This document shows positions 15,726-23,381 of a DNA stretch of 54,635 bases, piece after piece. Position 1 is the first letter of the stretch; each line of letters opens with the position of its first letter. A model generated the notes under the pieces. It searched no databases and was not told the DNA's origin. It worked only from the letters and a program-made list of their open reading frames with translations. The position numbers and the translations under genes are program-made. The stretch is from RGIG1959 sp045604545 (lineage in GTDB: Bacteria > Bacillota > Clostridia > Oscillospirales > Acutalibacteraceae), in the NCBI GenBank assembly GCA_045604545.1, contig JAZUOG010000038.1, positions 1 through 54,635 of the forward strand. The letters run 5' to 3'.

Positions 15726-17177
15726 ATGTTCAAGAGCGTGTTTTCCAAATATTTTACGCTGATGGCGTGCCTGCTCGGCGTGGCGATGCTGGTGCTCGGT
15801 TGCGTGCAGTTGTTTTTCTTCAACAATTACTGGATCGATGAAAAGCGCACACAGCTTTGTGAAAACGCCAGTCATATTTCTCAGCATACGGCGGGCAATA
15901 TCGTCAAGGGCGACAAAGCAAACAGCTTCCGCATCCGCGATGTACGCTCGGTCAGCGTGACGGTCAACATGGTCGCCAAGGCCATCGATGCAGATGTGAT
16001 GATCGTCAATACGGCGGGCGAACTGCTCATCGGATCGGACGATATCTACGGTCGTGTGAGTTCCGTGCCGATGACGTTGCTTGACGAGGTCGGCTGGGAC
16101 TACTTTACGGTTGGTGACATGAACGGACGGTTTTCGTCACAGCAATACATCGCCGCGACCCCCATCATGGCACAGACGGATGTGTGTGTCGGTTATGCGA
16201 TCGTGGCGGCCTCGGCGGACAACCTGTTCGAATACACCAAGGACACGCTGTACACGTACCTTATGTCGGCGTTATCCGTTATGTTTGTGTTTACCATCAT
16301 CATCTATATCGTCACGTACCGCATGGTCAAGCCTCTTCGTGAAATGGCGGCGGCGACCAAAGCCTTTGCAGAGGGCGATTTCAGTTATCGCATCAAGGTC
16401 AAGGGTCGCGATGAGATCGCGGTGCTGACGACGGCGCTGAACTCCATGGCGGATTCGCTCGCGACGACGGAAAGCATGAGCCGCAGTTTTGTGGCGAATA
16501 TTTCTCATGAACTGAAAACGCCCATGACCACCATCAGCGGCTTTGTTGATGGTATTCTCGACGGCACGATCCCACCCGATCGACAGGAGCACTATCTGCG
16601 GATCGTGTCGGACGAGGTCAGACGCCTGTCGCGGCTCGTCAAGGCGATGTTGGAGCTGTCCCGTATCGACAACGGCAGTGTGGCGCTCAAGCCTGTGACC
16701 TTTGATCTGACGGACACGGCGCTCTCGGCGTTGCTCTCGTTTGAACAGCGCATCGATGAGAAGCACATCGAGATCGACGGTATTTCCGAATGTGAGCGGG
16801 TGCTTGTGAACGCCGACCGCGATCTGATCGGACAGGTGGTGTATAACCTGCTCGACAATGCGGTGAAATTCGTCGATGTCGGCGGCACCATCACCGTGCG
16901 CGTGTTCCGAGCAGACGGACGGGTGTACTGCACCATCAAAAACAGTGGTGCGGGCTTGTCTGCCGAAGAGATGCCGCGCGTGTTTGAGCGTTTTTACAAG
17001 ACCGATCGTTCGCGTGGTTTGGATAAAACCGGCGTCGGCTTGGGATTATATATTGTGAAATCGGTCATCAACCTCCACAACGGCGAGATCACCGTTCGTT
17101 CTGTGGAAGGAGATTACTGTGAATTTGTGTTCTGGTTGCCCGAGGAAACGGCGGCCGCCAAAACCGACAAATCGTAA
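15726..17177 (+). CDS. Sensor histidine kinase
   Basis: A 483-residue kinase with a membrane helix at about 10-32, an extracellular sensor of about 130 residues, a second helix at about 175-198, a HAMP linker (MVKPLREMAAATKAFAEGDF), a HisKA domain with phospho-acceptor H261 in ISHELKTPM, and a HATPase domain (N box VYNLLDNAVKF, G boxes VFERFYKTDRSR and GVGLGLYIVK). It phosphorylates the adjacent regulator. The extracellular part resembles small PAS-like sensor domains. The start overlaps no gene; an AAAGGA site lies in the end of the regulator gene. Confidence 0.95.
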   Translation: MFKSVFSKYFTLMACLLGVAMLVLGCVQLFFFNNYWIDEKRTQLCENASHISQHTAGNIVKGDKANSFRIRDVRSVSVTVNMVAKAIDADVMIVNTAGELLIGSDDIYGRVSSVPMTLLDEVGWDYFTVGDMNGRFSSQQYIAATPIMAQTDVCVGYAIVAASADNLFEYTKDTLYTYLMSALSVMFVFTIIIYIVTYRMVKPLREMAAATKAFAEGDFSYRIKVKGRDEIAVLTTALNSMADSLATTESMSRSFVANISHELKTPMTTISGFVDGILDGTIPPDRQEHYLRIVSDEVRRLSRLVKAMLELSRIDNGSVALKPVTFDLTDTALSALLSFEQRIDEKHIEIDGISECERVLVNADRDLIGQVVYNLLDNAVKFVDVGGTITVRVFRADGRVYCTIKNSGAGLSAEEMPRVFERFYKTDRSRGLDKTGVGLGLYIVKSVINLHNGEITVRSVEGDYCEFVFWLPEETAAAKTDKS

Positions 17178-17235
17178 AAAAGCACATAGAATCGCTGTCT
17201 TATGACAGTCTTTGGAAGAAAGGTAGGAATCCGCC

Positions 17236-18783
17236 ATGTCTGAATGGTTCGATGAAACTCACCGAAACGCCGATGAGGAAGCGGTCGCTTCGGAACAAAC
17301 GCCCGTCGCAGAGGAAACGGCAATGCCTTCCGAGGAGCAACCGACACAGGTGGGTGAACAAGCGCCTGTGACGATCGACGAACAACCGTCGACGGTCGAG
17401 CAACCTGTGGTTGAACAGCCTGTTGAACAGCCGACGGCTGTTCCCGTGCAGCAACCTCCCGTGGCACCGCCGTCTGTGCCGTATTACGGCACGCCGATGC
17501 CGCAACAGCCGTATTATCGTCCGCCGTATACTCAGCAACAGCCTGTGCCCGCTCCCGTGGCACCGCAAAAGAAAAAGTCGGGCAGCAACGTGCCGATCAT
17601 CGTGATGGCGGTGCTGTGCGGCGTGTGTCTGATCGGTACGATGGTGTTTGCCGCGCTGGTGTTCACCGGTGTCATCACCCCGAACGTTCAGACGGAAAGC
17701 ACGGGTGTCAACGACAGTAACCGCGGTACGCTTACGAGCGACGACCCCAACGAGAACGCCCCGTCCATCGTGATCAACGGTGTCCCCGAATACGATGACG
17801 GCGGGTTGTCGACGGCGGAAATTGTGGCAAAAAATGCCGATTCGACCGTGATGCTGACAATGTATGACGAGTACAGCAACGCGTACAACAATTACTACGA
17901 CTACTATTTCGGCTATGGCTACGGCGGTTCGGACGAGCTCGTTGAGGTCGGTTCCGCGTCGGGTATCATTTATTCCGCGGACGGCTATATCCTCACGAAC
18001 AGCCATTGCGTTTATGATGAAGAGTCTCAGGAAGAATATGCGCGCATTGTGGTGACGCTGTATAACGGCGACGAATACGATGCGCAGATCATCGGTTACG
18101 ATCCCACAACGGATCTGGCGGTCATCAAAATCGCGGCGAGCGATCTGGTTCCCGCTGAGTTCGGCGATTCCTCCAAGGTCAACATCGGCGATCGTGTGGT
18201 GACGTTGGGCAACTCCGGCGGCCTGGAATGGTCGGCATCTCAAGGCATTTTGTCCGGTCAGGCGCGTGATGTCTATGAAGACACGGGCTATGCCATCAAA
18301 TGCCTGCAGGTAGACGCGGTCATCAACCCCGGCTCGTCGGGCGGCCCGTTGTTCAACGCAAGCGGTCAGGTCATCGGCATCAACTCCGCGAAGATCGTGT
18401 TGGACGGTTATGAGGGTCTTGGCTTCTCCATTCCGATCAACGAGGCGAAATCGGTCATCGATGATCTGGCAAAGTACGGCTATGTGAAAAACCGCGTGTC
18501 GCTCGGCATCACGGGCTACACGGTCGAGTCGATCGGCTATGAGGGCTTTATCATCGACTCCATCGGTCAGAAATCCGCGCTCAAAGGTACGGCCGCCAAG
18601 GAAGGCGACATCATCATCAAGGTGAACGGCGAGCGCGTCATGAACTATGAGGAGATGCGCGATCAGCTGACCTCCCACAATGTCGGTGATACCATCACCC
18701 TCACGCTTCTCCGACTGGATCGCCACACCCGCGAGGTGAAGGAATTCGACATCACAGTCAAGCTGCAGGAAGCGACCAATTAA
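17236..18783 (+). CDS. HtrA/DegP-like serine protease with PDZ domain
   Basis: A 515-residue protein: cytoplasmic Glu/Val/Pro/Gln-rich N-terminus (about 1-110), one membrane helix (VPIIVMAVLCGVCLIGTMVF), a trypsin-like domain with H257 (NSHCVYDE), D293 (DLAVIKI) and S368 (GSSGGP), and a C-terminal PDZ domain (about 420-510). It degrades or refolds misfolded secreted proteins at the outer face of the membrane. It lies 58 bp downstream of the histidine kinase with GAAAGG before the ATG, and is probably in the same regulon or transcript. A Tyr-rich insert (YNNYYDYYFGYGYGG) precedes the catalytic histidine. Confidence 0.95.
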   Translation: MSEWFDETHRNADEEAVASEQTPVAEETAMPSEEQPTQVGEQAPVTIDEQPSTVEQPVVEQPVEQPTAVPVQQPPVAPPSVPYYGTPMPQQPYYRPPYTQQQPVPAPVAPQKKKSGSNVPIIVMAVLCGVCLIGTMVFAALVFTGVITPNVQTESTGVNDSNRGTLTSDDPNENAPSIVINGVPEYDDGGLSTAEIVAKNADSTVMLTMYDEYSNAYNNYYDYYFGYGYGGSDELVEVGSASGIIYSADGYILTNSHCVYDEESQEEYARIVVTLYNGDEYDAQIIGYDPTTDLAVIKIAASDLVPAEFGDSSKVNIGDRVVTLGNSGGLEWSASQGILSGQARDVYEDTGYAIKCLQVDAVINPGSSGGPLFNASGQVIGINSAKIVLDGYEGLGFSIPINEAKSVIDDLAKYGYVKNRVSLGITGYTVESIGYEGFIIDSIGQKSALKGTAAKEGDIIIKVNGERVMNYEEMRDQLTSHNVGDTITLTLLRLDRHTREVKEFDITVKLQEATN

Positions 18784-18786
18784 CCG

Positions 18787-18816
18787 TAAAAAAAGCACCC
18801 TTCGGGGTGCTTTTTT
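18787..18816 (+). terminator. Intrinsic terminator of the HtrA gene
   Basis: Stem AAAGCACCC/GGGTGCTTT with a run of T residues. Confidence 0.9.
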
Positions 18817-18829
18817 AATAGGAAATTTT

Positions 18830-19363
18830 AGAGAATATTATGTTACAATCAATGTTGTGGACGGCGTCCTGCGTTCTTTGACAAAAGGCAACATCACATT
18901 AAAGTTCCTTGACAATCAAATATTGTATAAAGATTCGAGCGGCACGACGCCCTATTGGTTTGTGACCAACGCCCAAAACGATATCGTCGGTATCATTGAC
19001 GCAAACGGCAACTATGTGGTACAATATACCTATGATAGTTGGGGCGCACCGCTCACCGTCACAGGCTCAATGGCAACCACCCTCGGCACACTGAATCCTT
19101 TCCGCTACCGCGGATATATCTATGATGACGAAACGGGATTCTAGTATTGCCAAAGCAGATATTATGATCCTGTAGTCGGTCGGTGGTTGAACGTGGATGG
19201 CATTTTACCCGGTGTTGGTGGAGATGCGTTGGGCTATAATGGGTATGCGTATTGCATGAATAATCCGCTTGAGTTTCACACGGGAGTTACCAATACATCG
19301 ATAGTCGGAGTTAATATATACGATGTGTTTGATGAAGTTTATAGCAATATCATGTTGTGGTAA
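18830..19363 (+). pseudogene. Rhs/YD-repeat C-terminal remnant with a nonsense codon
   Basis: From about 18830 the frame reads YD-repeat and Rhs-core sequence: NDIVGIIDANGNYVVQYTYD, SWGAP, NPFRYRGYIYDDETG. A TAG at 19142-19144 stands where the family usually has Tyr (ETGLYYLQSRYYDP type); reading on in the same frame gives YCQSRYYDPVVGRWLNVDG and NGYAYCMNNP, then a short unrelated tip ending in TAA at 19361-19363. The 5' part of the gene is missing, the sequence beginning straight after the HtrA terminator. Rhs proteins are large surface or toxin-delivery polymers with variable C-terminal tips. This piece is dead unless the stop is suppressed. Confidence 0.85.
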
Positions 19364-19403
19364 CCGATGATGGATAAGGTGCATTATACGGGGGGGAGAA
19401 ACA

Positions 19404-20045
19404 GTGTCGTTGTCAAAATATATGAAAATCATCTATGCGTTCGCAACGGTGTTCGGGACGATTATGCTGTTTTGCATGGTCATGAGACTTTCGGGGAGAG
19501 TGATTGATCCTCAAAATGGATTTGCGGTGGATACTGTCGGAAAAGTGTATATCGGTGATACGAAAAAGATTTACGTGTATGAGCAGGGCGTTTGTGTAGA
19601 TACCATTGATCCTCAAACAAACCGAGCGTATCTTTTTACTGTTATTGATGGAAACAAAATATTGTTATCGACGGCAAGGTATATCTATACATTGGATTTA
19701 ATGGGAGAGGTGCTTTCGAAAACACCCGACCTCGGGACAGCAATGTATAATCAATTGAACGCACACAAAGGAACGTTTGTTGCAGGTGATGGTACGGTAT
19801 ATGTTGCAGAATATCCGATGGGCAGGTTTCAGATCACAGATGGTTCGCGTAGAATTTATCAGTTGCCGGTGTTAGATTATATCGTGGAAATGTTGTATGA
19901 CATATCGTTTATATGTACGATGGTGTTTGCGCTGTATATTGCTATTAGGCGATTGTCACATATCCTTCGTTTTCGTAAAACAGGTGGCATAAAAACAGAT
20001 ACCACAACAGGTGAAGAGAGTTTTCGTAGCACCTTTGAAAAATGA
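19404..20045 (+). CDS. Membrane-anchored protein of unknown function
   Basis: A 213-residue protein with an N-terminal helix (about 8-28), an extracellular region of short strands (VDTVGKVYIGDTKKIYVYEQG, similar in feel to beta-propeller blades) and a C-terminal membrane helix at about 162-184 (ISFICTMVFALYIAI), then a basic cytoplasmic tail. GTG at 19404 is preceded by GGGGGAG. I do not recognise a family. It follows the Rhs remnant and may belong to the variable cassette behind an Rhs core. Its last five codons and stop are part of a 22-bp direct repeat (20028-20049) copied at 21040-21061. Confidence 0.65.
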   Translation: MSLSKYMKIIYAFATVFGTIMLFCMVMRLSGRVIDPQNGFAVDTVGKVYIGDTKKIYVYEQGVCVDTIDPQTNRAYLFTVIDGNKILLSTARYIYTLDLMGEVLSKTPDLGTAMYNQLNAHKGTFVAGDGTVYVAEYPMGRFQITDGSRRIYQLPVLDYIVEMLYDISFICTMVFALYIAIRRLSHILRFRKTGGIKTDTTTGEESFRSTFEK

Positions 20046-20049
20046 ATAA
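20028..20049 (+). repeat. 22-bp direct repeat, copy 1
   Basis: Identical to 21040-21061, with weaker similarity continuing about 25 bp further. It covers the STFEK-stop end of the preceding gene. Confidence 0.85.
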
Positions 20050-20084
20050 AGAACGGTAAGATTGCCGAGAAGGAGTAATTGGGA

Positions 20085-20984
20085 ATGAGAAAATGGATGA
20101 TATGTTTTATAATTGCTTTAATGAGTTTTAGTTTATTTGGATGTAGCAAAAGCACAACACATTCGCCGTCATCAATACCATCTCCTTTGATTTCGAATGA
20201 AACCGAAACAGAGACACGTTCTATGACAATTTATCAGATATCTCTTGAAGCGTTTGATGAGTTTATGGAGAAGCGCTCGATCACATTATTACAGAGTGGC
20301 GACAGCTACACTTATCCGGGTGACGATGATTGGTATTTTACGTGGGGTGGTGGGAAATGGGATATTGGCAATGAGCTGATTGAATTTTCGACAAACGGAT
20401 TGGCACCCTACTTGCAGAATAATGGCGTTGACGGAGACATCGTGGAATACGTTGTTTTCGAAGCGCCGTACGTGCCGATTACGATCTGGGTAAAAACAAC
20501 GGAGACGGAAGCGTTTGTGACAGTCAATGAACAACTAACCGATTCCAACTACACTTATCGGTTTTATACAACATCCGTTTATGAAGAACGGTTTCGACGT
20601 AGAGAGGCCGAACTGTATGTGTTGGGACAGCCTGTGTTAAGTAATACAACGGTGCTGATGAACGAAAAACACGCGATCTTGCCGATGATGGCAACGATGA
20701 AAATGTTCGGTGCAGTGGTGACGCAAATATCGGAAGTGGAATTTACGATTGCCTTTTCGGAAAAGCAATATACGCTGAATATCAAGGATGAAACATATTG
20801 TGAGAATGCCGAAAACTCATATAATACACTTTTTTTGTTGGGTGGTGTAACCGTTGTATATGAGGAGAATGGCGAGATGATGATAAATGACGTGTTATTG
20901 GAAGGCTTACTGTCAGATGTAGGTTGTCCTGTTGACATTACTTGTGATATACAAAACGATGTTGTGTCGATTACGAACAGATGA
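20085..20984 (+). CDS. Lipoprotein of unknown function
   Basis: A 299-residue lipoprotein: signal peptide with lipobox FGC (MRKWMICFIIALMSFSLFGC), a Ser/Thr/Pro-rich spacer, then two parts. The second part (about 190-290) resembles copper-amine-oxidase N-terminal-like domains in outline (MNEKHAILPMMATMKMFGAVV, then strand-rich sequence), a fold common in Clostridial surface proteins; this match is tentative. I chose ATG 20085, about 9 nt after GAGAAGGAG, over the TTG at 20079. The gene lies between two 22-bp direct repeats. It may be a cassette gene or an immunity-type partner of the Rhs locus, but nothing proves that. Confidence 0.65.
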   Translation: MRKWMICFIIALMSFSLFGCSKSTTHSPSSIPSPLISNETETETRSMTIYQISLEAFDEFMEKRSITLLQSGDSYTYPGDDDWYFTWGGGKWDIGNELIEFSTNGLAPYLQNNGVDGDIVEYVVFEAPYVPITIWVKTTETEAFVTVNEQLTDSNYTYRFYTTSVYEERFRRREAELYVLGQPVLSNTTVLMNEKHAILPMMATMKMFGAVVTQISEVEFTIAFSEKQYTLNIKDETYCENAENSYNTLFLLGGVTVVYEENGEMMINDVLLEGLLSDVGCPVDITCDIQNDVVSITNR

Positions 20985-21002
20985 TGCAAAACATGAAAAC
21001 AC

Positions 21003-21037
21003 AGGGGACGGTTCCTTGTGATGAGCGAACCGTCCCC
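21003..21037. repeat. Inverted repeat ggggacggttc/gaaccgtcccc
   Basis: Exact 11-bp arms around a 13-nt loop, with no T-run after it. A GGGGACGGTTC...GAACCGTCCCC hairpin of this kind is widespread between genes in Clostridia, so it is probably a dispersed element that may also act as a terminator or mRNA end for the lipoprotein gene. Confidence 0.6.
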
Positions 21038-21039
21038 AC

Positions 21040-21061
21040 AGCACCTTTGAAAAATGAATAA
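21040..21061 (+). repeat. 22-bp direct repeat, copy 2
   Basis: Exact match to 20028-20049. Here it has no gene attached, so it may be the fossil end of a second copy of the 213-residue gene. Confidence 0.85.
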
Positions 21062-21164
21062 GGAACTGCAAGGTTGTTGTTGCCGACGGAGAGGGCGAAA
21101 ATCCCGCACCGATGTCGCGTCAACGCACTTACCATGTAGGGGAGGCTATCAGACTCCCGCGCTC

Positions 21165-21194
21165 AAAGATTCTTCGCTTGCGCTCAGAATGACA
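21165..21194. repeat. Dispersed repeat fragment
   Basis: A stretch with the core attcttcgcttgcgctcag followed by aatgaca. Sequences of this form are common intergenic repeats in Firmicutes genomes. One copy in this window. Confidence 0.45.
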
Positions 21195-21248
21195 GGAGAA
21201 ATGTCTGTCACCCGCGAGGACGCATCGGAATGTCGGAGAATACACAAC

Positions 21249-21280
21249 AAAAAAGCCACGCATTTCGCGTGGCTTTTATA
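21249..21280 (-). terminator. Intrinsic terminator of the 195-residue gene
   Basis: Stem AAAAGCCACGC/GCGTGGCTTTT, T-rich on both sides. Confidence 0.85.
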
Positions 21281-21293
21281 TATATATCGGGAT

Positions 21294-21881
21294 TTATTCG
21301 GCAACCTCGGCAGGGGTGATGCGGGAGAGGAAGGGGAAGGCTTCGACAATGTAGCCGTTGCCGTCATCAAGTTCGAGATAGGTGAGCGTGAGGGTGTCCT
21401 CGGCGGTTTTGAGGTTGCCTTCGATCGTGACCTCCACGGTGATGCGCTGTGCCTCATCGACGGCGGTCAGCTTGATGCCGTAGGTGTCGCAGATGGTGTG
21501 GATCTGTTCGTCGGAAAGGTCTTCGTCATCGGTCACATCGTGAGAAAAGTTGATGTCCGTGCCGTATTTGCCGTACATATCCTCCGCGTGTACAAACGCA
21601 TTCTTTTCCAGATAGGCGGTAGTGTCGGTTTTGGAAGAGCCGCCGTTTTGGGCGACCCATTCCCATACGCCGTCGGGGGCAAGCTGTCCGACAGCCGCGG
21701 CATCATACATATAGCTTGCTTTGATGTACTGCTCGACGGCGTTGTCCATCGCGCCTTTTCCCGAGAAAAAGACGACAAGCAGAACGATGATCAGTATAAC
21801 GGAAACGGCAATGCCGATATAGACGGGGAGTTGTTTGGCAGAAAAACGGGGAGCGGAAGAGGTTTCGCTCACGACGATCAT
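21294..21881 (-). CDS. Membrane-anchored protein, unknown function
   Basis: A protein of about 195 residues: short cytoplasmic N-terminus, one membrane helix (LPVYIGIAVSVILIIVLLVVFF), then an extracellular domain of about 145 residues beginning GAMDNAVEQYIKASYMYDAAAV. The pattern of an anchor plus a small helix-sheet domain resembles DUF4878/NTF2-like lipoproteins, but I cannot assign a family. The start is uncertain: ATG 21881 is very close to AAAGGA, while GTG 21872 has better spacing. It has its own promoter and terminator. Confidence 0.75.
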   Translation of the reverse strand: MIVVSETSSAPRFSAKQLPVYIGIAVSVILIIVLLVVFFSGKGAMDNAVEQYIKASYMYDAAAVGQLAPDGVWEWVAQNGGSSKTDTTAYLEKNAFVHAEDMYGKYGTDINFSHDVTDDEDLSDEQIHTICDTYGIKLTAVDEAQRITVEVTIEGNLKTAEDTLTLTYLELDDGNGYIVEAFPFLSRITPAEVAE

Positions 21882-21904
21882 TCCTTTCAAAAAAGTATAT
21901 ATTC

Positions 21905-21933
21905 AGTATACCTGTGACGGCGGTTTTTGTCAA
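21905..21933 (-). promoter_or_regulatory. Sigma-A promoter of the 195-residue gene
   Basis: Minus strand TTGACA, 17 bp, TATACT. Confidence 0.85.
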
Positions 21934-21949
21934 GGAGACGACCGACAGG

Positions 21950-21985
21950 AAAAAAGAGGCGTTTCCTTTTCGGAAACGCCTCTTT
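21950..21985 (-). terminator. Terminator of the nusA-infB-nrnA operon
   Basis: A 14-bp perfect stem AAAGAGGCGTTTCC/GGAAACGCCTCTTT, followed on the minus strand by TTTCCTG. Confidence 0.85.
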
Positions 21986-22000
21986 GACATCGGATACGGA

Positions 22001-22972
22001 TTATCGACGACGCTCGATGGCGGGGACGACCGCTTTGATGGTATCGAGCAGGGTTTCGACCGCTTCGTCGAGCGGCGTGTCGAGACTGCAGCCGGCGGCA
22101 CGGATATGACCGCCGCCGCCGAGTTCCTTGCAGATCGCCGCGGCATCGGCGTGGTTGCCGGTGCGCAGGCTGATCTTGAACTCGCCGCTTTCCTTTTCAC
22201 GCATGGTGATACCCACCCACACGCCTTCGATCTGACGGGGCAGGGGAGCGAGTCCCTCCATGTCGTTTTCGCGGGCGTGGCTTTTCTCGATCATGTCGAG
22301 GGTGATCGGCATGACCGCCACACGACCGTCGAGATAAAAGCGCATTCCCGCCAGAGCCAGCCGTTCCAGCTCCACGCGGGCGCGGGACTTGATGTCGAAC
22401 ATGACGCGGTTGATCATCTCCGCGCGCACGCCGACGTCCATCAGGTCTGCCGCCATGCGATGTGCATAAGCATCGGCATTGGCATACTTGAAGCAACCGC
22501 TGTCGGTGGCGATACCGGTGTACAGGCATTCGGCGATCTCACTGTCGAAGGGGATCGCCATCTCTCTGAGAACCTCACAGACCACCATCGCCGCCGCCGC
22601 GTAATCGGGCTTTAACAGCAGATTGTCGGCGTATTCGGTGTTGGAGCCGTGATGGTCGATACACAGGGCGATGCGCCCTTCGTAGGTCTCTTTGAGCGAA
22701 CCGAGCAGTTTATCGTCGGCAACGTCCACCGCCACGATACATTGCGGTTCAAATGCCTCGAGTGTCATCGGTTCGGTCAGATAATCGTATTTTTCGGGGA
22801 TCTCGTCCGCGCATTCCACGCGGGCGCGTTTGCCCAGGGAACGAAGCGCACGGCACAGCGCAAAGCCACTGCCGAGCGTGTCGCCGTCGGGATATTGATG
22901 GGTGAGAATGACGACGTCCTGAGCCTCTTTGAGCATGGCGGCGGCTTCCGCCACGGTGATTCTGCGGCTCAT
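22001..22972 (-). CDS. nrnA: DHH-family oligoribonuclease / pAp phosphatase
   Basis: A 323-residue DHH-DHHA1 phosphoesterase. Motifs: HQYPDGDTLGS (metal-binding, equivalent to HxxPDGDAxGS), AVDVAD, the DHHGSN signature, and the C-terminal GGGGHIRAAG of DHHA1. NrnA degrades 2-5-nt RNAs and often dephosphorylates 3'-phosphoadenosine 5'-phosphate in the cytoplasm. The ATG overlaps the rbfA stop by 4 bp; this is the last gene of the rimP-nusA-infB operon, the usual position in Firmicutes. Confidence 0.95.
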   Translation of the reverse strand: MSRRITVAEAAAMLKEAQDVVILTHQYPDGDTLGSGFALCRALRSLGKRARVECADEIPEKYDYLTEPMTLEAFEPQCIVAVDVADDKLLGSLKETYEGRIALCIDHHGSNTEYADNLLLKPDYAAAAMVVCEVLREMAIPFDSEIAECLYTGIATDSGCFKYANADAYAHRMAADLMDVGVRAEMINRVMFDIKSRARVELERLALAGMRFYLDGRVAVMPITLDMIEKSHARENDMEGLAPLPRQIEGVWVGITMREKESGEFKISLRTGNHADAAAICKELGGGGHIRAAGCSLDTPLDEAVETLLDTIKAVVPAIERRR

Positions 22973-23340
22973 GCGTCTTCCTCCTCATCGGGTGTGTTGC
23001 GTTTGAGCGAATGAAGAGTCGCGGACAGCTTCGCGCTGTAAGCGATGGAATCGTCCGCCACAAAGCGCAGTTCGGGAACGTGACGAAGCTTCAGTGCAAA
23101 GCCCAGCTCGCGGCGCATATAGCCTGCCGCAGAGGCGAGTCCCTTCACCGCCGCTTTGGCGGCGTCCATGCCGTCCATGGAGCTGACATACACGGTGGCG
23201 TAGGAAAGATCGTTGGTCACTTCCACGCGCACGATGGATAACATGGTACCGCTCACGCGCGGGTCCTTGACGGTGCGCAGAATGGCGGTCAGCTCGCGGG
23301 AGATATCCTCGCGAATGCGATCACTGCGATGTCCTGCCAT
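22969..23340 (-). CDS. rbfA: 30S ribosome-binding factor A
   Basis: A 123-residue protein with the RbfA fold: MAGHRSDRIREDISRELTAIL at the start, VRVEVTNDLSYATVYVSSMDG in the middle, and ALKLRHVPELRFVADDSIAY near the end (KH-like core). RbfA helps 16S rRNA 5'-end maturation and 30S assembly, especially in the cold. AAGGAG lies about 10 nt before the ATG. It lies 41 bp after infB and overlaps nrnA. Confidence 0.95.
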   Translation of the reverse strand: MAGHRSDRIREDISRELTAILRTVKDPRVSGTMLSIVRVEVTNDLSYATVYVSSMDGMDAAKAAVKGLASAAGYMRRELGFALKLRHVPELRFVADDSIAYSAKLSATLHSLKRNTPDEEEDA

Positions 23341-23381
23341 AAGAATCAGACTCCTTTCTTGTGGTGTCTTTCAAGCGACGG

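Larger units (their letters stand above)
20985..21293. other. Intergenic region built of repeats
   Basis: No gene seen. In order: an 11-bp-stem inverted repeat (21003-21037), the second 22-bp direct repeat (21040-21061), a dispersed-repeat-like stretch (21165-21194), and a terminator (21249-21280). Confidence 0.7.

Noticed and set aside
17200..18798. Minus-strand 532-codon frame opposite htrA
   Set aside because: Antisense shadow; htrA has a full catalytic triad and PDZ domain.
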